A stretch of 64,000 bases of DNA from Plotosus lineatus (Eukaryota; Chordata; Actinopteri; Siluriformes; Plotosidae), in NCBI GenBank assembly GCA_024760905.1, contig CM045746.1, positions 5,067,001-5,131,000 of the forward strand, given 5' to 3'. Positions within the stretch are counted from its first letter, which is position 1. Each line of letters begins with the position of its first letter. The notes beneath the pieces are model-generated. The model saw only the letters and a program-made list of their open reading frames with translations. It made no database searches and was not told where the DNA came from. Both the position numbers and the translations under genes were made by a program. Shown here in pieces: positions 9,335-19,298 of the stretch.

Positions 9335-10980
9335 CAGTGGTATGAGAAAGTATCTGAACCTTTTGGAATTTCTCACATTTCTGCATAAAATCACCATCAA
9401 ATGTGATTTGATCTTTGCCAAAATCACACAGATTAAAAAACAGTGTCTGCTTTAATTAAAACCACCCAAACATTGATAAGTTTTCATATTTTAAGGAGGA
9501 TAGAATGCTAACAATGCTAGAAGGTGGAGGAATAAGTAACTGAACCATCACATTTAATATTTTGTGGCCCCCCATTTGGTAGCAATAACTTCAACCAGAC
9601 ACTTCCTATAGCTGCAGATCAGTCTGGCACATCGATCAGGACTAATCTTGGCCCATTCTTCTTTATAAAACTGCTGTAGTTCAGTCAGATTCCTGGGATG
9701 TCTGGCATGAATCGCTGTCTTGAGGTCATGCCACAGCATCTCAATGGGGTTCAAGTCTGGACTTTGACTTGGCCACTCCAGGACATGTATTTTGTTCTTC
9801 TGAAACCATTCTGAAGTTGATTTACTTCTGTGTTTTGGATCATTGTCTTGTTGCAGCATCCATCCTCTTTTTATCTTCAACTGTCTGACAGACAGCCTCA
9901 GGTTTTCCTGCAAAACATCCTGATAAACTTTTGAATTCATTTTTCCATTAATGATTGCAAGTTGTCCAGGCCCCGAGGCAGCAAAACAGCCCCAAACCAT
10001 GATGCACCCTCCACCATGCTTCACGGTGGGGATGAGGTGTTGATGTTAGTGAACTGTTCCATTTTTCCTCCACACATGACGTTGTGTGTTCCTCCCAAAC
10101 AATTCAACTTTGGTTTCATCAGTCCACAAAATATTTTGCCAAAACCTCTGTGGAGTGTCCAAGTGCCTTTTTGTGAACATTAAACAAGCAACAATGTTTT
10201 TTTTTTTTTTAGACAGCAGTGGCTTCCTCCTTGGAGTCCTCCCATGAACACCATTCTTGGCCATTGTTTTACATATAGTTTATGTATGCACAGAGATATT
10301 GGACTGTGCCAGTGATTTCTGTAAGTCTTTAGCAGACACTCTAGGTTTTTTTTTTTAACCTCTCTGAGTGTTCTGCGCTGATCTCTTGGCGTCATCTTTG
10401 GTGGACGGCCACGCCTTGGGAGAGAAGCAACAGTACCAAACTCTCTCCATTTGTAGACAACTTCTCTGACTATTGAATGATGAACATCCAGACTTTTAGA
10501 GATGGTTTTGTATCCTTTCCCAGCTTTATACAAATCAACAATTCTTGATCGCAGGTCTTCAGACAGCTCTTTTGAGCGAGCCATGGTGCACATCAGACAA
10601 TGCTTCTCATCAAGACATTTCTTTACAGGTGTGTGTTTTATAGTGGGCAGGGCAGCTTTAAGCCACTCATCAGTGATTGGGCACACACCTGACTTAAATT
10701 GTTTGGTAAAAATTGGTTTCAATTGCTTTTTAAGTCTCCTTAGGCAGAGGGTTCAGTTACTTATTCCTCCCCCTTCTGTCATTGTCATTCCTCCCCCATC
10801 TGTCATGCATGCTATCCTCATTAAAATATGAAAACCTATAAATGTTTGGGCGGTTTTAGTTAAAGCAGACACTGTTTTTTCATCTGTGTGATTTTGACAA
10901 AGATCAGATCACATTTGATGGTGATTTTATGCAGAAATGTGAGAAATTCCAAAAGGTTCAGAAACTTGTTCATACTACTG
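9335..10980 (-). mobile_element. Tc1-like transposon (Tc1-B), complete with both inverted repeats
   Basis: It is flanked by TA at 9333-9334 and 10981-10982 and starts CAGTGGTATGAGAAAGTATC. The two ends are long inverted repeats (for example TGATTTTATGCAGAAATG near both ends). Removal restores the LINE frame around the endpoint of the FVDLEKAYD region. The single minus-strand transposase gene is broken. Confidence 0.93.
9554..10584 (-). pseudogene. Tc1-type transposase, frameshifted
   Basis: Cut-and-paste transposase of the Tc1/mariner superfamily. The start MARSKELSED lies at 10584. An N-terminal paired-type helix-turn-helix (ISKSLDVHHS) is followed by a second DNA-binding region with GRPPKMTPRD. 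The catalytic triad is readable: D in LWTDETKVE, D in QQDNDPKH and E in PDLNPIEMLW. The C-terminus is ATKY. The span of 1031 bp fits the usual length of about 340 residues. At least two frameshifts (about 10200-10340 and about 10030), near a poly(T) run at 10200, split it into three frames, so it should be inactive although all catalytic residues survive. Confidence 0.9.
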
Positions 10981-12998
10981 TACGTCTCTATTAACATCCT
11001 CAAAGCAAACACTGCATCTGTGGTGCTCTTTTTCTTGGCATGAAACCAAGCTGTTGTTCACAAATGCGCTTAGTCTAGCTTCCACTATTCTTTCCCATAA
11101 CTTCATCATATGACTCATTAACTTTATCCCTCTGTTGTTGCCACAACTCTGCATGTCTCCCTTGTTCTTAAAATGGGCACAAGCACACTTCTCTATTCCT
11201 CCGGCATCTGCTCACTCTCTAAGACCTTGTTGAATGTTCTTGTCAGAAAATCTACTGCTACCTCACCAAGACACTTCCATACCTCCACCGGTATGTCATC
11301 TGTACCAACTGCCTTTCCACTCTTCATCCTCTTCAATGTCCTCCTCACTTCACCCTTACTAATCTTTGCTACTTCCTGGTCCTCAACAGTCACCTCTTCT
11401 ACTCTTTTTTCTCTCTCTCATTTTCCTCATTCTTTAGCTCTTCAAAGTACTCTTTCCATCTTCCCAGCACACTTCTGTCATCAGTCAATACAGTTCTCAC
11501 TCTGTCCTTAATCACTGTAACTTGCTGCACGTCTTTCCCATCTCTACTTCCCTGCTGTGCTAACCTGTATAAATCATTTTCTCCCTCCTTACTGTCCAAC
11601 CTAGCATACAAGTCATCATTTGGCCTTTGACACCGCTACCTTCGCATTATGCTGTGTCTCCCTGTATTCCTGTTTACTCTCCTCAGTCCTCTCTGTGTCT
11701 CACGTATTCTTAGCTAACCTCTTCCTTTGTACACACTCCTGCACTTCCTTCTTCCACCACCAAGTCTCCTTATCTACTTTCCTTCCAGAGAACATACCAA
11801 GAACTCTCCTACCTGTCTCCCTGATCACATTAGCTGTAGTTGTCCAGTCATCTGGAAGCACTTCCTGACCACCCAAAGCCTGTTTCAACTCCTCCTTGAA
11901 GAGAACACGACCCTCTTCCTTTTTCAGCTTCCACCACTTTGCCTTCTGCTCTGCCTTTGCCTTCTTCACCTTTCTCACCATCAGCATCATCCTGCACACC
12001 ACCATCCTATGCTGTTTGGCAACACTCACCCACTACGACTTTGCAGTCACTGACTGCCTTCAAATTACATCGTCTACACAAGATGTAGTCTACCTGTGTG
12101 CTCCTATCACCGCTTTTATGCCCTATGCTCCTGTCTCTTCTGGAAGAAAGTATTCACCACAGCCATTTCCATGCTTTTTGCAAAATCTATCAACATCTGT
12201 CCTTCTGTGTTCCTGTCCTGGATACCAAACCTGCCCATCACTTCCTCATCCCCTCTGTTGCCTGCGCCAACACATTGAAGTCTGCCCCAATGACCACTCT
12301 TTCACCTCTGGGGGTACTCTGCATTACTTAATCTAACTCACTCCAGAATCTCTCCTTCTCTCCTAGCTCACATCCTGCCTGTGGGGCATAAGCACTAACA
12401 ACATTAAACATCACACCTTTTTCATCACTCTGTCTGACACTCTTTTCACTTGTAGAAGATTCCTGACAAACTCCTCATTCAAGATGGCTCCTATTCCATT
12501 TCTCTTCCCATCCACACCATGAAAAAACAGCCTAATCCCTGCTCCTAAGCTTCTAGCCTTGCTACCTTTCCACCTGGTCTCCTGGACACAAAGTATGTCC
12601 AACTTTCTCTTCTGCATTGTGACAGCAAGCTCTCTAACTTTTCCTGTCATATTTCCAACATTCAAAGTCCCTTCTCTCAGTCCTAGACTCATGCCTTTCC
12701 TCTTCTCTCTCTGCCTACGGACATGCATCCCACCTCTCCTTCTTTGACCAACAGTAGTCCAATTTCCACCTGCACCCTGTTGGTTAACAGCACTGATGGC
12801 GGTCGTTGTTAATCCGGGCCTCAACTGATCCGGTATGAAATTCGTTTTGATCATTTGTATAACAATTTTGGCAGAAGTTTTACGCTGGATGCCCTTCCTG
12901 GCGCAACCCTCTGCATTTATCCGGGCTTGGGACCGACGTGAGGGTGAACACTGACTTGTGCCCCCCACCTCACGGCTGCATTGCTTAGCACAAGTGAT

Positions 12999-13955
12999 AT
13001 ACATCTGTATTTCAAAGAAGTTGTTGTCACTTCCCACACATTAAACAAACAATTCTTTTCATCATTTTCTCAACTGCTGAATTTTAATTAGGGTTGCAGA
13101 GAGGCTGGTACCAATCTCAGCTAACTGTTGGCAAGGGCAGAGTACACCCAGTACTTGGCAGGCCATCACAGGACAGAAACACACTGATGGCTATGCAGCT
13201 TCTCTTTAGCATTGGTTATTATTGGTTCTTTTAAGTGAACCTCTCACCACAGACAGTGAGAGACATGGTTGACCTTTGATACCCCAGTTAGCTGTACTGG
13301 GGGGCAGCAGTGACAACTGTTGACAGTGGGACTTTGAACCCCAACCTTACGATCCTTAGATAATCCAGCACCTTACCACCGGGCCACCACTGCCCCTCTC
13401 TGCATTTTAGCACTTTTTATTCAAAAACTACTGAACAAATTTTCACCAAACTTTATGGAGAGATTGGGTGAGAGCCTGGTAAGAACCTGTAACATTTTGT
13501 AAAAGATCTCGAGCATTATCTGCATCCAGAACTTTATTAAAGACTTTTTAGCAAACATTTATGTAAGGAGTTTTTTCCTTTTAGCAGGATTACGTTAAAA
13601 TTACTGATCTGATTACAGTAAAACTTGTTGGAGGGGTGGGGTCTGAAGCTGGAAAGAAGCCCTTAAATTTTGGAGGTGATCAGTGCATGGGATAATGTTG
13701 GGGGGAGCCTGAAATATCCCTACCATTAATTGGGTGGATCATGACTGAGGTGTGATCGGAGAGTGACTGGCATGAATGGGTATAAATGCATGTAGTTTAG
13801 TCCAGAGTGCAGCAGCAAGAGTCCTTACTAGAACCAGAAGACACTAGCATATCACTGTACTGGGTTCCAGTTAAATATCAAATTGAATATAAAATACAGT
13901 ACTACTTTAACCAAAAACACTTAATGGTCTCATGCCACATTATCTAAGTGAACTT
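12999..13955. repeat. Left arm (inner part) of inverted duplication
   Basis: Reverse complement of about 51205-52150, including a SINE-A copy and about 550 bp of non-coding sequence. Homology breaks off around 13955-13960. Just beyond lies AATAATTGAGAAGCACTG (about 13976-13993), a solitary end of the BED-hAT family, which may mark the breakpoint. Confidence 0.88.
13063..13400 (-). repeat. SINE-A with L2-like tail (left-arm copy)
   Basis: Minus-strand head GGGGCAGTGGTGGCCCGGTG at 13380-13398, SINE-A body (CATGTCTCTCACTGTCTGTG), then the L2-like tail ending near 13065. The right-arm partner is 51755-52085. Confidence 0.85.
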
Positions 13956-14052
13956 CTCTGCCTAGGGGGAGAGAAAATAATTGAGAAGCACTGGTTTAAA
14001 GGCAAAGATTATGCTCACTTTGTGTTTTGTGTGTGTGTATATATAATATGTA

Positions 14053-14073
<21 letters not shown>

Positions 14074-14105
<32 letters not shown>
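14074..14105. repeat. (TG)n/(TA)n microsatellite beside palindrome
   Basis: A GT tract (14052-14073) passes into TA repeats, followed at 14106-14160 by a flank that matches, inverted, the flank at 4880-4940. Confidence 0.9.
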
Positions 14106-14108
<3 letters not shown>

Positions 14109-14212
14109 TTTCTGAGTAGATCCTTCCGTAGGAGAGTGCTCAATACTTTTTGGTAGAGCAAATAAACAAAAATAAAAGGACAGGACAAAGACTTTCTATT
14201 GAAACTCCATTT

Positions 14213-14267
14213 ATCACTACAGATCTGTTTCGAGGGGTGGTGAAACCATCCTCTCTCTTCAGGTGAT
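14213..14267 (-). ncRNA. Hammerhead ribozyme candidate, copy 3
   Basis: Same layout as copy 1: stem I ATCAC/GTGAT, CTGAAGA, stem II hairpin, GAAA, short stem III and TA cleavage position, all on the minus strand with no change in the core. Confidence 0.75.
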
Positions 14268-14293
14268 AACAGAAGAATCTGTAATCTTCTGTA

Positions 14294-14348
14294 ATCACCT
14301 GAAGAGAGAGGATGGTTTCACCACCCCTCGAAACAGATCTGTAGTGAT
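14294..14348 (+). ncRNA. Hammerhead ribozyme candidate, copy 4
   Basis: Stem I 14294-14298 with 14344-14348, core CTGAAGA at 14299-14305 and GAAA at 14330-14333. Identical in the core to copy 2. Confidence 0.75.
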
Positions 14349-14393
14349 AAATGGAGTTTCAATAGAAAGTCTTTGCCCTGTCCTTTTATTTTT

Positions 14394-14396
<3 letters not shown>

Positions 14397-14464
<68 letters not shown>
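14397..14464. repeat. (TA)n microsatellite
   Basis: About 33 uninterrupted TA units bordering the palindrome. A further (TA)n lies at about 14914-14957. Confidence 0.95.
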
Positions 14465-14468
<4 letters not shown>

Positions 14469-14479
14469 CAGTATATACA

Positions 14480-14880
14480 GCTCTGCTGTCGGGTTTTCTA
14501 TACTGAGGGGTTTGGTACTCCACCTTATACAATGCTAACACAGCTCGCTGGTTTGCTGGAGTAGCCTTCACAAAGCGGGATGGTTGTTGGTAATATTCGG
14601 CATGTTTTCGCTGAAAAAATTCACGCAGCTTATCACGTGATTGGGGTCTGATGTCTTTATGTGACGCCTGACTTTATTTGGCTTCATGCTGTCTGCTGGC
14701 AATGTTTTCAGACACAGTAAACACAGCGGTCTTTCCTGGTTTCTTACCACAGCACAGTGAAGCTGAGTGCTACATCCGTTTCATCATACCTTTTTGACTG
14801 AGCTTTCGGGACACTTTCGTTTCTCTCACCATCTCTCTCTCTCTCTCTCTCTCTCTACCTCTTTTTCAGTCACTGTTAAA
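14480..14880 (-). pseudogene. BED zinc-finger hAT transposase fragment
   Basis: On the minus strand the open piece 14568-14750 begins with a BED-type finger: RPLCLLCLKTLPADSMKP gives the CxxC pair, RRHIKT supplies the first histidine, and FFSEN follows. The frame downstream continues with KVEY and a KP-R motif typical of ZBED5-like hAT proteins. BED fingers bind the transposon ends. Stops and frameshifts interrupt it. Sister copies are 57005-57400 (minus) and 63660-64000 (plus). The rest of the element has been replaced by the palindrome and TA repeats. Confidence 0.7.
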
Positions 14881-14896
14881 AATTTAACTGTGTGTT

Positions 14897-14968
<72 letters not shown>

Positions 14969-14989
14969 CACACACATACATACATACTA

Positions 14990-16562
14990 GTCCTTCTCAA
15001 AAAATTAGCATATTGTGATAAACTTCATTATTTTCTGTAATGTACTGATAAAAATTAAACTTTCATATATTTTAGATTCATTGCACCCCAACTGAAATAT
15101 GTGAAGTCTTTTATTGTTTGAATACTGATGATTTTGGCATGCAGCTCATGAAAACCCGAAATTCCTATCTCAAAATATTAGCATATTTCATCCAACCAAT
15201 AAAAAAAGTGTTTTTAATACAAAAAAAGTCAATCTTCAAATAATTATGTTCAGTTATGTACTCAATACTTGGTTGGGAATCCTTTTGCAAAAATGACTGC
15301 TTCAATGCGGCGTGGCATGGAGGCAATCAGCCTGTGGCACTGCTGAGGTGTTATGGAGGCCCAGGATGCTTCGATAGCGGCCTTAAGCTCATCCACAGTG
15401 TTGGGTCTGGTGTCTCTCAACTTTCTCTTCACAATATCCCACAGATTCTCTATGGGGTTCAGGTCGGGAGAGTTGGCAGGCCAATTGAGCACAGTAATAC
15501 CATGGTCATTAAACCATTTACCAGTGGTTTTGGCACTGTGAGCAGGTGCCAGGTCGTGCTGAAAAATGAAATCTTCATCTCCATAAAGCTTTTCAACAGA
15601 TGGAAGTATGAAGTTCTCCTAAATCTCCTGATAGCTATCTGCATTGATCCTGCCCTTGATAAAACACAGTGGACCAACACCAGCAGCTGACATGGCACCC
15701 CAGACTATCACTGACTGTGGGTACTTGACACTGGACTTCAGGCATTTTGGCATTTCCTTCTCCCCAGTCTTTCTCCAGACTCTGGCACCTTGATTTCCGA
15801 ATGACATGCAAAATTTGCTTTCATCTGAAAAACGTACTTTGGACCACTGAGCAACAGTCCAGTGCTGCTTCTCTGTAGCCCAGGTCAGGCGCTTCTGCCG
15901 CTGTTTCTGGTTCAAAAGTGCCTTGACCTGGGGAATGCGGCATCTGTAACCCAGTCCACTGCTTCCACAGGTCCCACAAGGTCTGGAATCGTCCCTTCTC
16001 CACACTCTTCCTCAGGGCCCAGTCACCTCTTCTGGTTGTGCAGCGTTTTCTGCCACACTTTTTCCTTCCCACAGACGTCCCACTGAGGTGCCTTGATACA
16101 GCACTCTGGGAACAGCCTATTCACTCAGAGATTTCTTTCTGTCTTACCCTCTTGCTTGAGGGTGTCAACGATGGCCTTCTGGACAGCAGTCAGGTCAGCA
16201 GTCTTACCCATGATTGCGGTTTTGAGTAATGAACCAGGCTGGGAGTTTTTAAAAGCCTCAGGAATGTTTTGCAGGTGTTTCGAGTTAATTGGTTGATTCA
16301 GATGATTAGGTTAATAGCTTGTTTAGAGTACCTTTTCATGATATACTAATTTTTTGAGATAGGAATTTTGGGTTTTCATTATCTCATGAAATCATCTCAT
16401 GAAACCTCATGAAATCAAAATCATCAGTATTAAAACAATAAAAGACCTGAAATATTTCAGTTGGGGCACAATGACTGTAAAATATATGAAAGTTTAATTT
16501 TTATCAGTACATTACAGAAAATAATGAAGTTTATCACAATATGCTAATTTTTTGAGAAGGAC
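14990..16562 (-). mobile_element. Tc1-like transposon (Tc1-A), complete
   Basis: The ends read GTCCTTCTCAAAAAATTAGC and its complement, flanked by TA (14988-14989 and 16563-16564). Inverted repeats are about 200 bp and contain a second internal copy of the AAAATATTAGCATAT/TACTAATTTTTTGAGA motif. It sits directly beside the single Penelope-like unit. Confidence 0.93.
15262..16211 (-). pseudogene. Tc1-type transposase, frameshifted
   Basis: It starts at MGKTADLTAVQKAI (16211) and ends PTKY. An N-terminal helix-turn-helix is followed by a CGRKRCTTRR basic stretch, KCRIPQVK-like residues, the first catalytic D in FSDESKF, WGAMSAAGVGPLCF, the second D in the FxQHDLAPAH region and the E in SPDLNPIENLW. 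A stop near 16130, a shift near 15960-16010 and a shift near 15620 break it. It differs clearly from Tc1-B, so two Tc1 families are present. The plus-strand frames 15256-15690 and 15862-16229 are antisense shadows. Confidence 0.88.
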
Positions 16563-16565
16563 TAG

Positions 16566-16680
16566 TATATAAATAAAAGGACAGGACAAAGACTTTCTAT
16601 TGAAACTCCATTTATCACTACAGATCTGTTTCGAGGGGTGGTGAAACCATCCTCTCTCTTCAGGTGATTATAGAAGAATG
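16566..16680 (-). repeat. Single (unpaired) Penelope-like unit
   Basis: The same unit as one palindrome arm, ending at TTCAGGTGATTATAGAAGAA, without a mirrored partner. It lies directly beside Tc1-A, which may have landed in or next to it. Confidence 0.8.
16614..16668 (-). ncRNA. Hammerhead ribozyme candidate, copy 5
   Basis: Minus-strand ATCAC (16664-16668), CTGAAGA, stem II hairpin, GAAA, short stem III, TA and GTGAT (16614-16618). It is the only copy outside a palindrome and so the one most able to fold in isolation. Confidence 0.76.
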
Positions 16681-16682
16681 AT

Positions 16683-16859
16683 TACAAAGTGCTGGGGGCG
16701 GTCCTATGTCGATAAACATGGCGTCCTCTAGATGGGGTGATGTCCATTATGTATTCGGGGGTGGGTTCTCTTAAATATTGGTATCGATACATGCATATAT
16801 GTGCATACATTTTTTTACATACCTGTGAACTCATATATGTACACACACATATATATATC

Positions 16860-16908
<49 letters not shown>

Positions 16909-17507
16909 CTCAGGCCCCGCCCACACGCAATGCACAGCTGACGGAACAATTCTATTTAAATGGACGGGATGTTGTATTTAAAGCGGAATTACAGTACATG
17001 TTTGAAAGATCAGGGGTCCTCATTCAATATAAACTTGCTTCCTTGTGAGATCGGAGGTCTTCTCCCACGGAGCCTCTGTTTTGATATCGTGCCGAAATAA
17101 TCGCCTCCATCACTGTATTTCTGCTTTAACGTCTCCTTCTGCTTCAATATCGTCCCGATTTTAGAGGGGTTTCGGTGATAACGAAATACAACGCTGCATG
17201 ATCAATCACAAAATAAGCCAACAGTCAACTCTCCTTCACGCGTGTGACAAACAGAAAGTATGTGTACAGGAAGTATGTACTGCCTCCTGGCCAAAGGGAG
17301 GCCAGCGGGGTGGGATGCTGGCAGACAGCCAATGAGAGAGCAACTCAAGCATCGTGAGAAATTTTGATTGGCGCATCTGAATTTTGAATGGCACATTTCG
17401 TAAGAGGAGGTTGTTTTTGTATCCCGGGGACGAAAACTTAGGAAAATGTTTTTCGTAACTCGGAGTTTCCGTACCCAGGGGGTTTCATAAGTAGGGTTAG
17501 TAGACTG
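16683..17507. mobile_element. Tigger-like element, right end plus interior
   Basis: The right terminus GGGTTAGTAGACTG at 17507 is followed by TA. The interior contains TTCTGCTTCAATATCGTCC, also seen near 28273 in a foldback element. A (CA)n tract lies at 16858-16904. The left terminus is not visible and no transposase can be read. Confidence 0.5.
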
Positions 17508-17516
17508 TATATACTA

Positions 17517-17652
17517 GTCCTTCTCAAAAAATTAGCATTATTGTGATAAAGTTCATTATTTTCTGGAATGTACTGATAACTTTCATATATTTTAGATTCA
17601 TTGCACCCCAACTGAAATATTTCAGGTCTTTAACTGTTTTAATACTGATATA
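17517..17652. mobile_element. Tc1-A terminal inverted repeat fragment
   Basis: Matches the first 135 bp of Tc1-A, preceded by TA, then runs into (TA)n at about 17662-17712. It is a truncated or recombined second copy of the family. Confidence 0.88.
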
Positions 17653-17658
17653 TGTATG

Positions 17659-17713
<55 letters not shown>

Positions 17714-17714
17714 T

Positions 17715-18062
17715 GGGGCAGTGGTGGTCTAGTGGTATAGGGCACTGGATCGCTGATCCAAAGGTTGGGGGTTCGAGTCCCACTCTCCACAGGGTTGTCA
17801 CTGTCCCCCCCCAGTGCAGCTAACTGGGTTATCAAAGGCGGGCCATGTCTCTCACTGTCTATGGAGAGAGGCATGTAAAAGAACCATTGCTGATTTTCGT
17901 AAAGAGTAGGCTGCAAAGTCGTCGGCGTGTTTCTGTCCCTTGCTGAAAAGGGTTGTGACAGGAAGGGCATCCGACGTAAAAACCTCTGCCAAATCAAACG
18001 TGCGAATCAGATGATTCGCTGTGGCGACTCCCGAGTAAAAGGGAAAAAGCCGAAAGGAAGAC
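17715..18062 (+). repeat. SINE-A with RTE-derived tail, full length
   Basis: tRNA-like head with perfect polymerase III A box (TGGTCTAGTGG) and B box (GGTTCGAGTCC). A SINE-A body follows (CATGTCTCTCACTGTCTATG; AGAACCATTGCTGA). From about 17948 come roughly 60 bp matching the RTE LINE 5' UTR (AGGAAGGGCATCCGACG, TGCCAAAT, GCGAATCA). These join directly to the LINE 3' end (GATTCGCTGTGGCGAC ... AGCCGAAAGGAAG). This is the best copy for defining the family. Confidence 0.9.
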
Positions 18063-18132
18063 AATATGTATATATACTGTATTAATACAATATTAATGAA
18101 TAAGACTGTCTATAGAATGTATTTAAGAAGTA

Positions 18133-18921
18133 CAGTAAAACCTCCGCTGACGAACGCTTAAGCTCACGAACTTTTCGCCTCAAGAACATTAAATTTGCGA
18201 GCATATAGTCTCTGCTGACGAACTAGTTTTCGGCGGACGAATCAAACCACGCGGTCGAACAGCGCCACGGTGGCGGCCACGAGAAGCTGACGCACGCTCA
18301 CGGCGTCCCAGTTAAATCACCCCTTTCTTTGAGTGCGGAAGTGGTTTGTGTTTGATAGACATTTTGGACCATATTGAGTGTACTTTTGCTATTATGGGAC
18401 CGACAAAGACCCCACCACAGGCGGAGATCATTGAAAAACACGAACGAGGTGTGCGTTTGTGTGACTTAGCGTCCCAGTACCAGTACGCTAAGTCTACCAT
18501 TGCTCCCATCCTTAAGAACAAGGAAGCTATTAAGGGTGCGTGTGTGACTAAGGGTGTTTCCAAACAGTAGGCGTTTCCAAACACTCCTTCCAAACAGTAA
18601 GTCCCTCCCTCCCTCCTCCTCCCACTCCATTCCATCAAGCCATCAACTACCATCACAAAGGTAAATAAAACGACTTTATTATACAGTACAGTTTATTTCT
18701 TTAATTACAATACAATAGCACATTTATTATACATAAAATAAGGTATATTTTTGTGTAGTTTTAAGGCTTATTTAGTAGAAAATGATGTTTTATGGGGACC
18801 TGGGAACGGATTATTCTCATTTTAATGGTTTCTTATGGGAAATAAATGTTCGGAAGACGAACTTTTCGCCTTACACACACTTTCTGGGAACCAATTATGT
18901 TTGTGAGCTGAGGTATCACTG
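18133..18921 (+). mobile_element. Tigger-like MITE (family T2) with intact TA duplication
   Basis: It starts CAGTAAAACCTCCGCTGACG and ends GAGGTATCACTG, flanked by TA on both sides. Its 789 bp retain the first part of a pogo/Tigger transposase. Confidence 0.85.
18394..18570 (+). CDS. CENP-B-type helix-turn-helix remnant of Tigger transposase (58 codons)
   Basis: A short frame from MGPTKTPPQAE to a stop at 18570. The pattern EIIEKHERG...DLASQYQYAKSTIAPILKN is the psq/CENP-B-like DNA-binding helix-turn-helix found at the N-terminus of pogo/Tigger transposases. The second helix-turn-helix and the DDE domain are missing because the element is internally deleted. Such fragments could at most bind DNA, and no evidence of function is visible. 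The frame is still open, so the copy may be young. Confidence 0.7.
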   Translation: MGPTKTPPQAEIIEKHERGVRLCDLASQYQYAKSTIAPILKNKEAIKGACVTKGVSKQ

Positions 18922-19298
18922 TATATTTTAGCGCATGTAATAGAGACATAGTCTTTTACTTCCGGTTGATCATTTGCACATGTAATATGATACATGGGGT
19001 TTTACTTCCAGGTACAGAACTTTTGGATTATTTTCATTCGCGGGAGGGCCCGGAACCAAACCCCCGCAAGGGCCTACTGTACTGTGTTTTCACCATCTCT
19101 GATCATGTCCATCTTTTGGAGCTGAAATGTGTAAAAAAAAAAACAATGAATAAAAAATGAAAATGCAAGACTAACTAAGCTTTAATCAGTCATTGCAATC
19201 TAAAATCACAGACCATAAGTGTTAAAATATACATACATACATTTTAAAATTTTATGCAGAGTATAAAAATGCTCGCAGGAAAAAAAAGCTTGAGGGCT

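Larger units (their letters stand above)
2475..12981 (-). mobile_element. Near full-length RTE/BovB-like LINE, split by three nested elements
   Basis: This single LINE insertion has its 3' end at 2475 and its 5' UTR start at about 12981. It is flanked by a 17-bp target duplication (2458-2474 and 12982-12998, 14 of 17 identical). The homologous site in the right arm near 52150-52165 is empty. The remaining LINE pieces are 2475-2632, 3172-3872, 9100-9334 and 10981-12981, together about 3.1 kb, close to a full RTE element. In coding order they show an endonuclease N-terminus with CVQETRWKG near 12600, a long linker, the RT region (FVDLEKAYDRVPREELW at 9250-9300, FADDIV near 3790), KYLGS, and the C-terminal RRPRGRP/CGDP end. 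Stops and frameshifts are numerous, so it is a dead copy. Family assignment rests on APE-type endonuclease, size and simple 3' tail. Confidence 0.85.
14162..14397. repeat. Second Penelope-like palindrome
   Basis: Two arms of about 113 bp in head-to-head orientation around a short centre near 14279. They have the same unit and polarity as the 4.6-kb palindrome but a different inner end, so the two inversions arose independently or diverged at the centre. The right side runs into (TA)n at 14397-14464. Confidence 0.85.
18070..19080 (-). mobile_element. Tigger-like (family T1) end fragment, interrupted
   Basis: Minus-strand start at about 19080 (CAGTAGGCCCTTGCGGGGGT), with CCATGTATCATATTACATG inside. 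It matches the left ends of the 20921 and 36488 copies. It is split by the 18133-18921 element. Confidence 0.8.

Noticed and set aside
15256..15690. 144-codon plus-strand frame
   Set aside because: Antisense to the Tc1-A transposase, which carries the recognisable DDE motifs.
14400..17000. CRISPR-like array
   Set aside because: The short repeats are TA and CA microsatellites without spacers; this is eukaryotic DNA.
17715..17790. Possible functional tRNA gene (A and B boxes)
   Set aside because: It is the head of a dispersed SINE with several copies in the window and cannot form a complete cloverleaf with a proper acceptor stem.
18966..19160. Short frame near 19 kb as a gene
   Set aside because: It lies in the terminal region of a Tigger-like element whose ends recur at 20921 and 36488.
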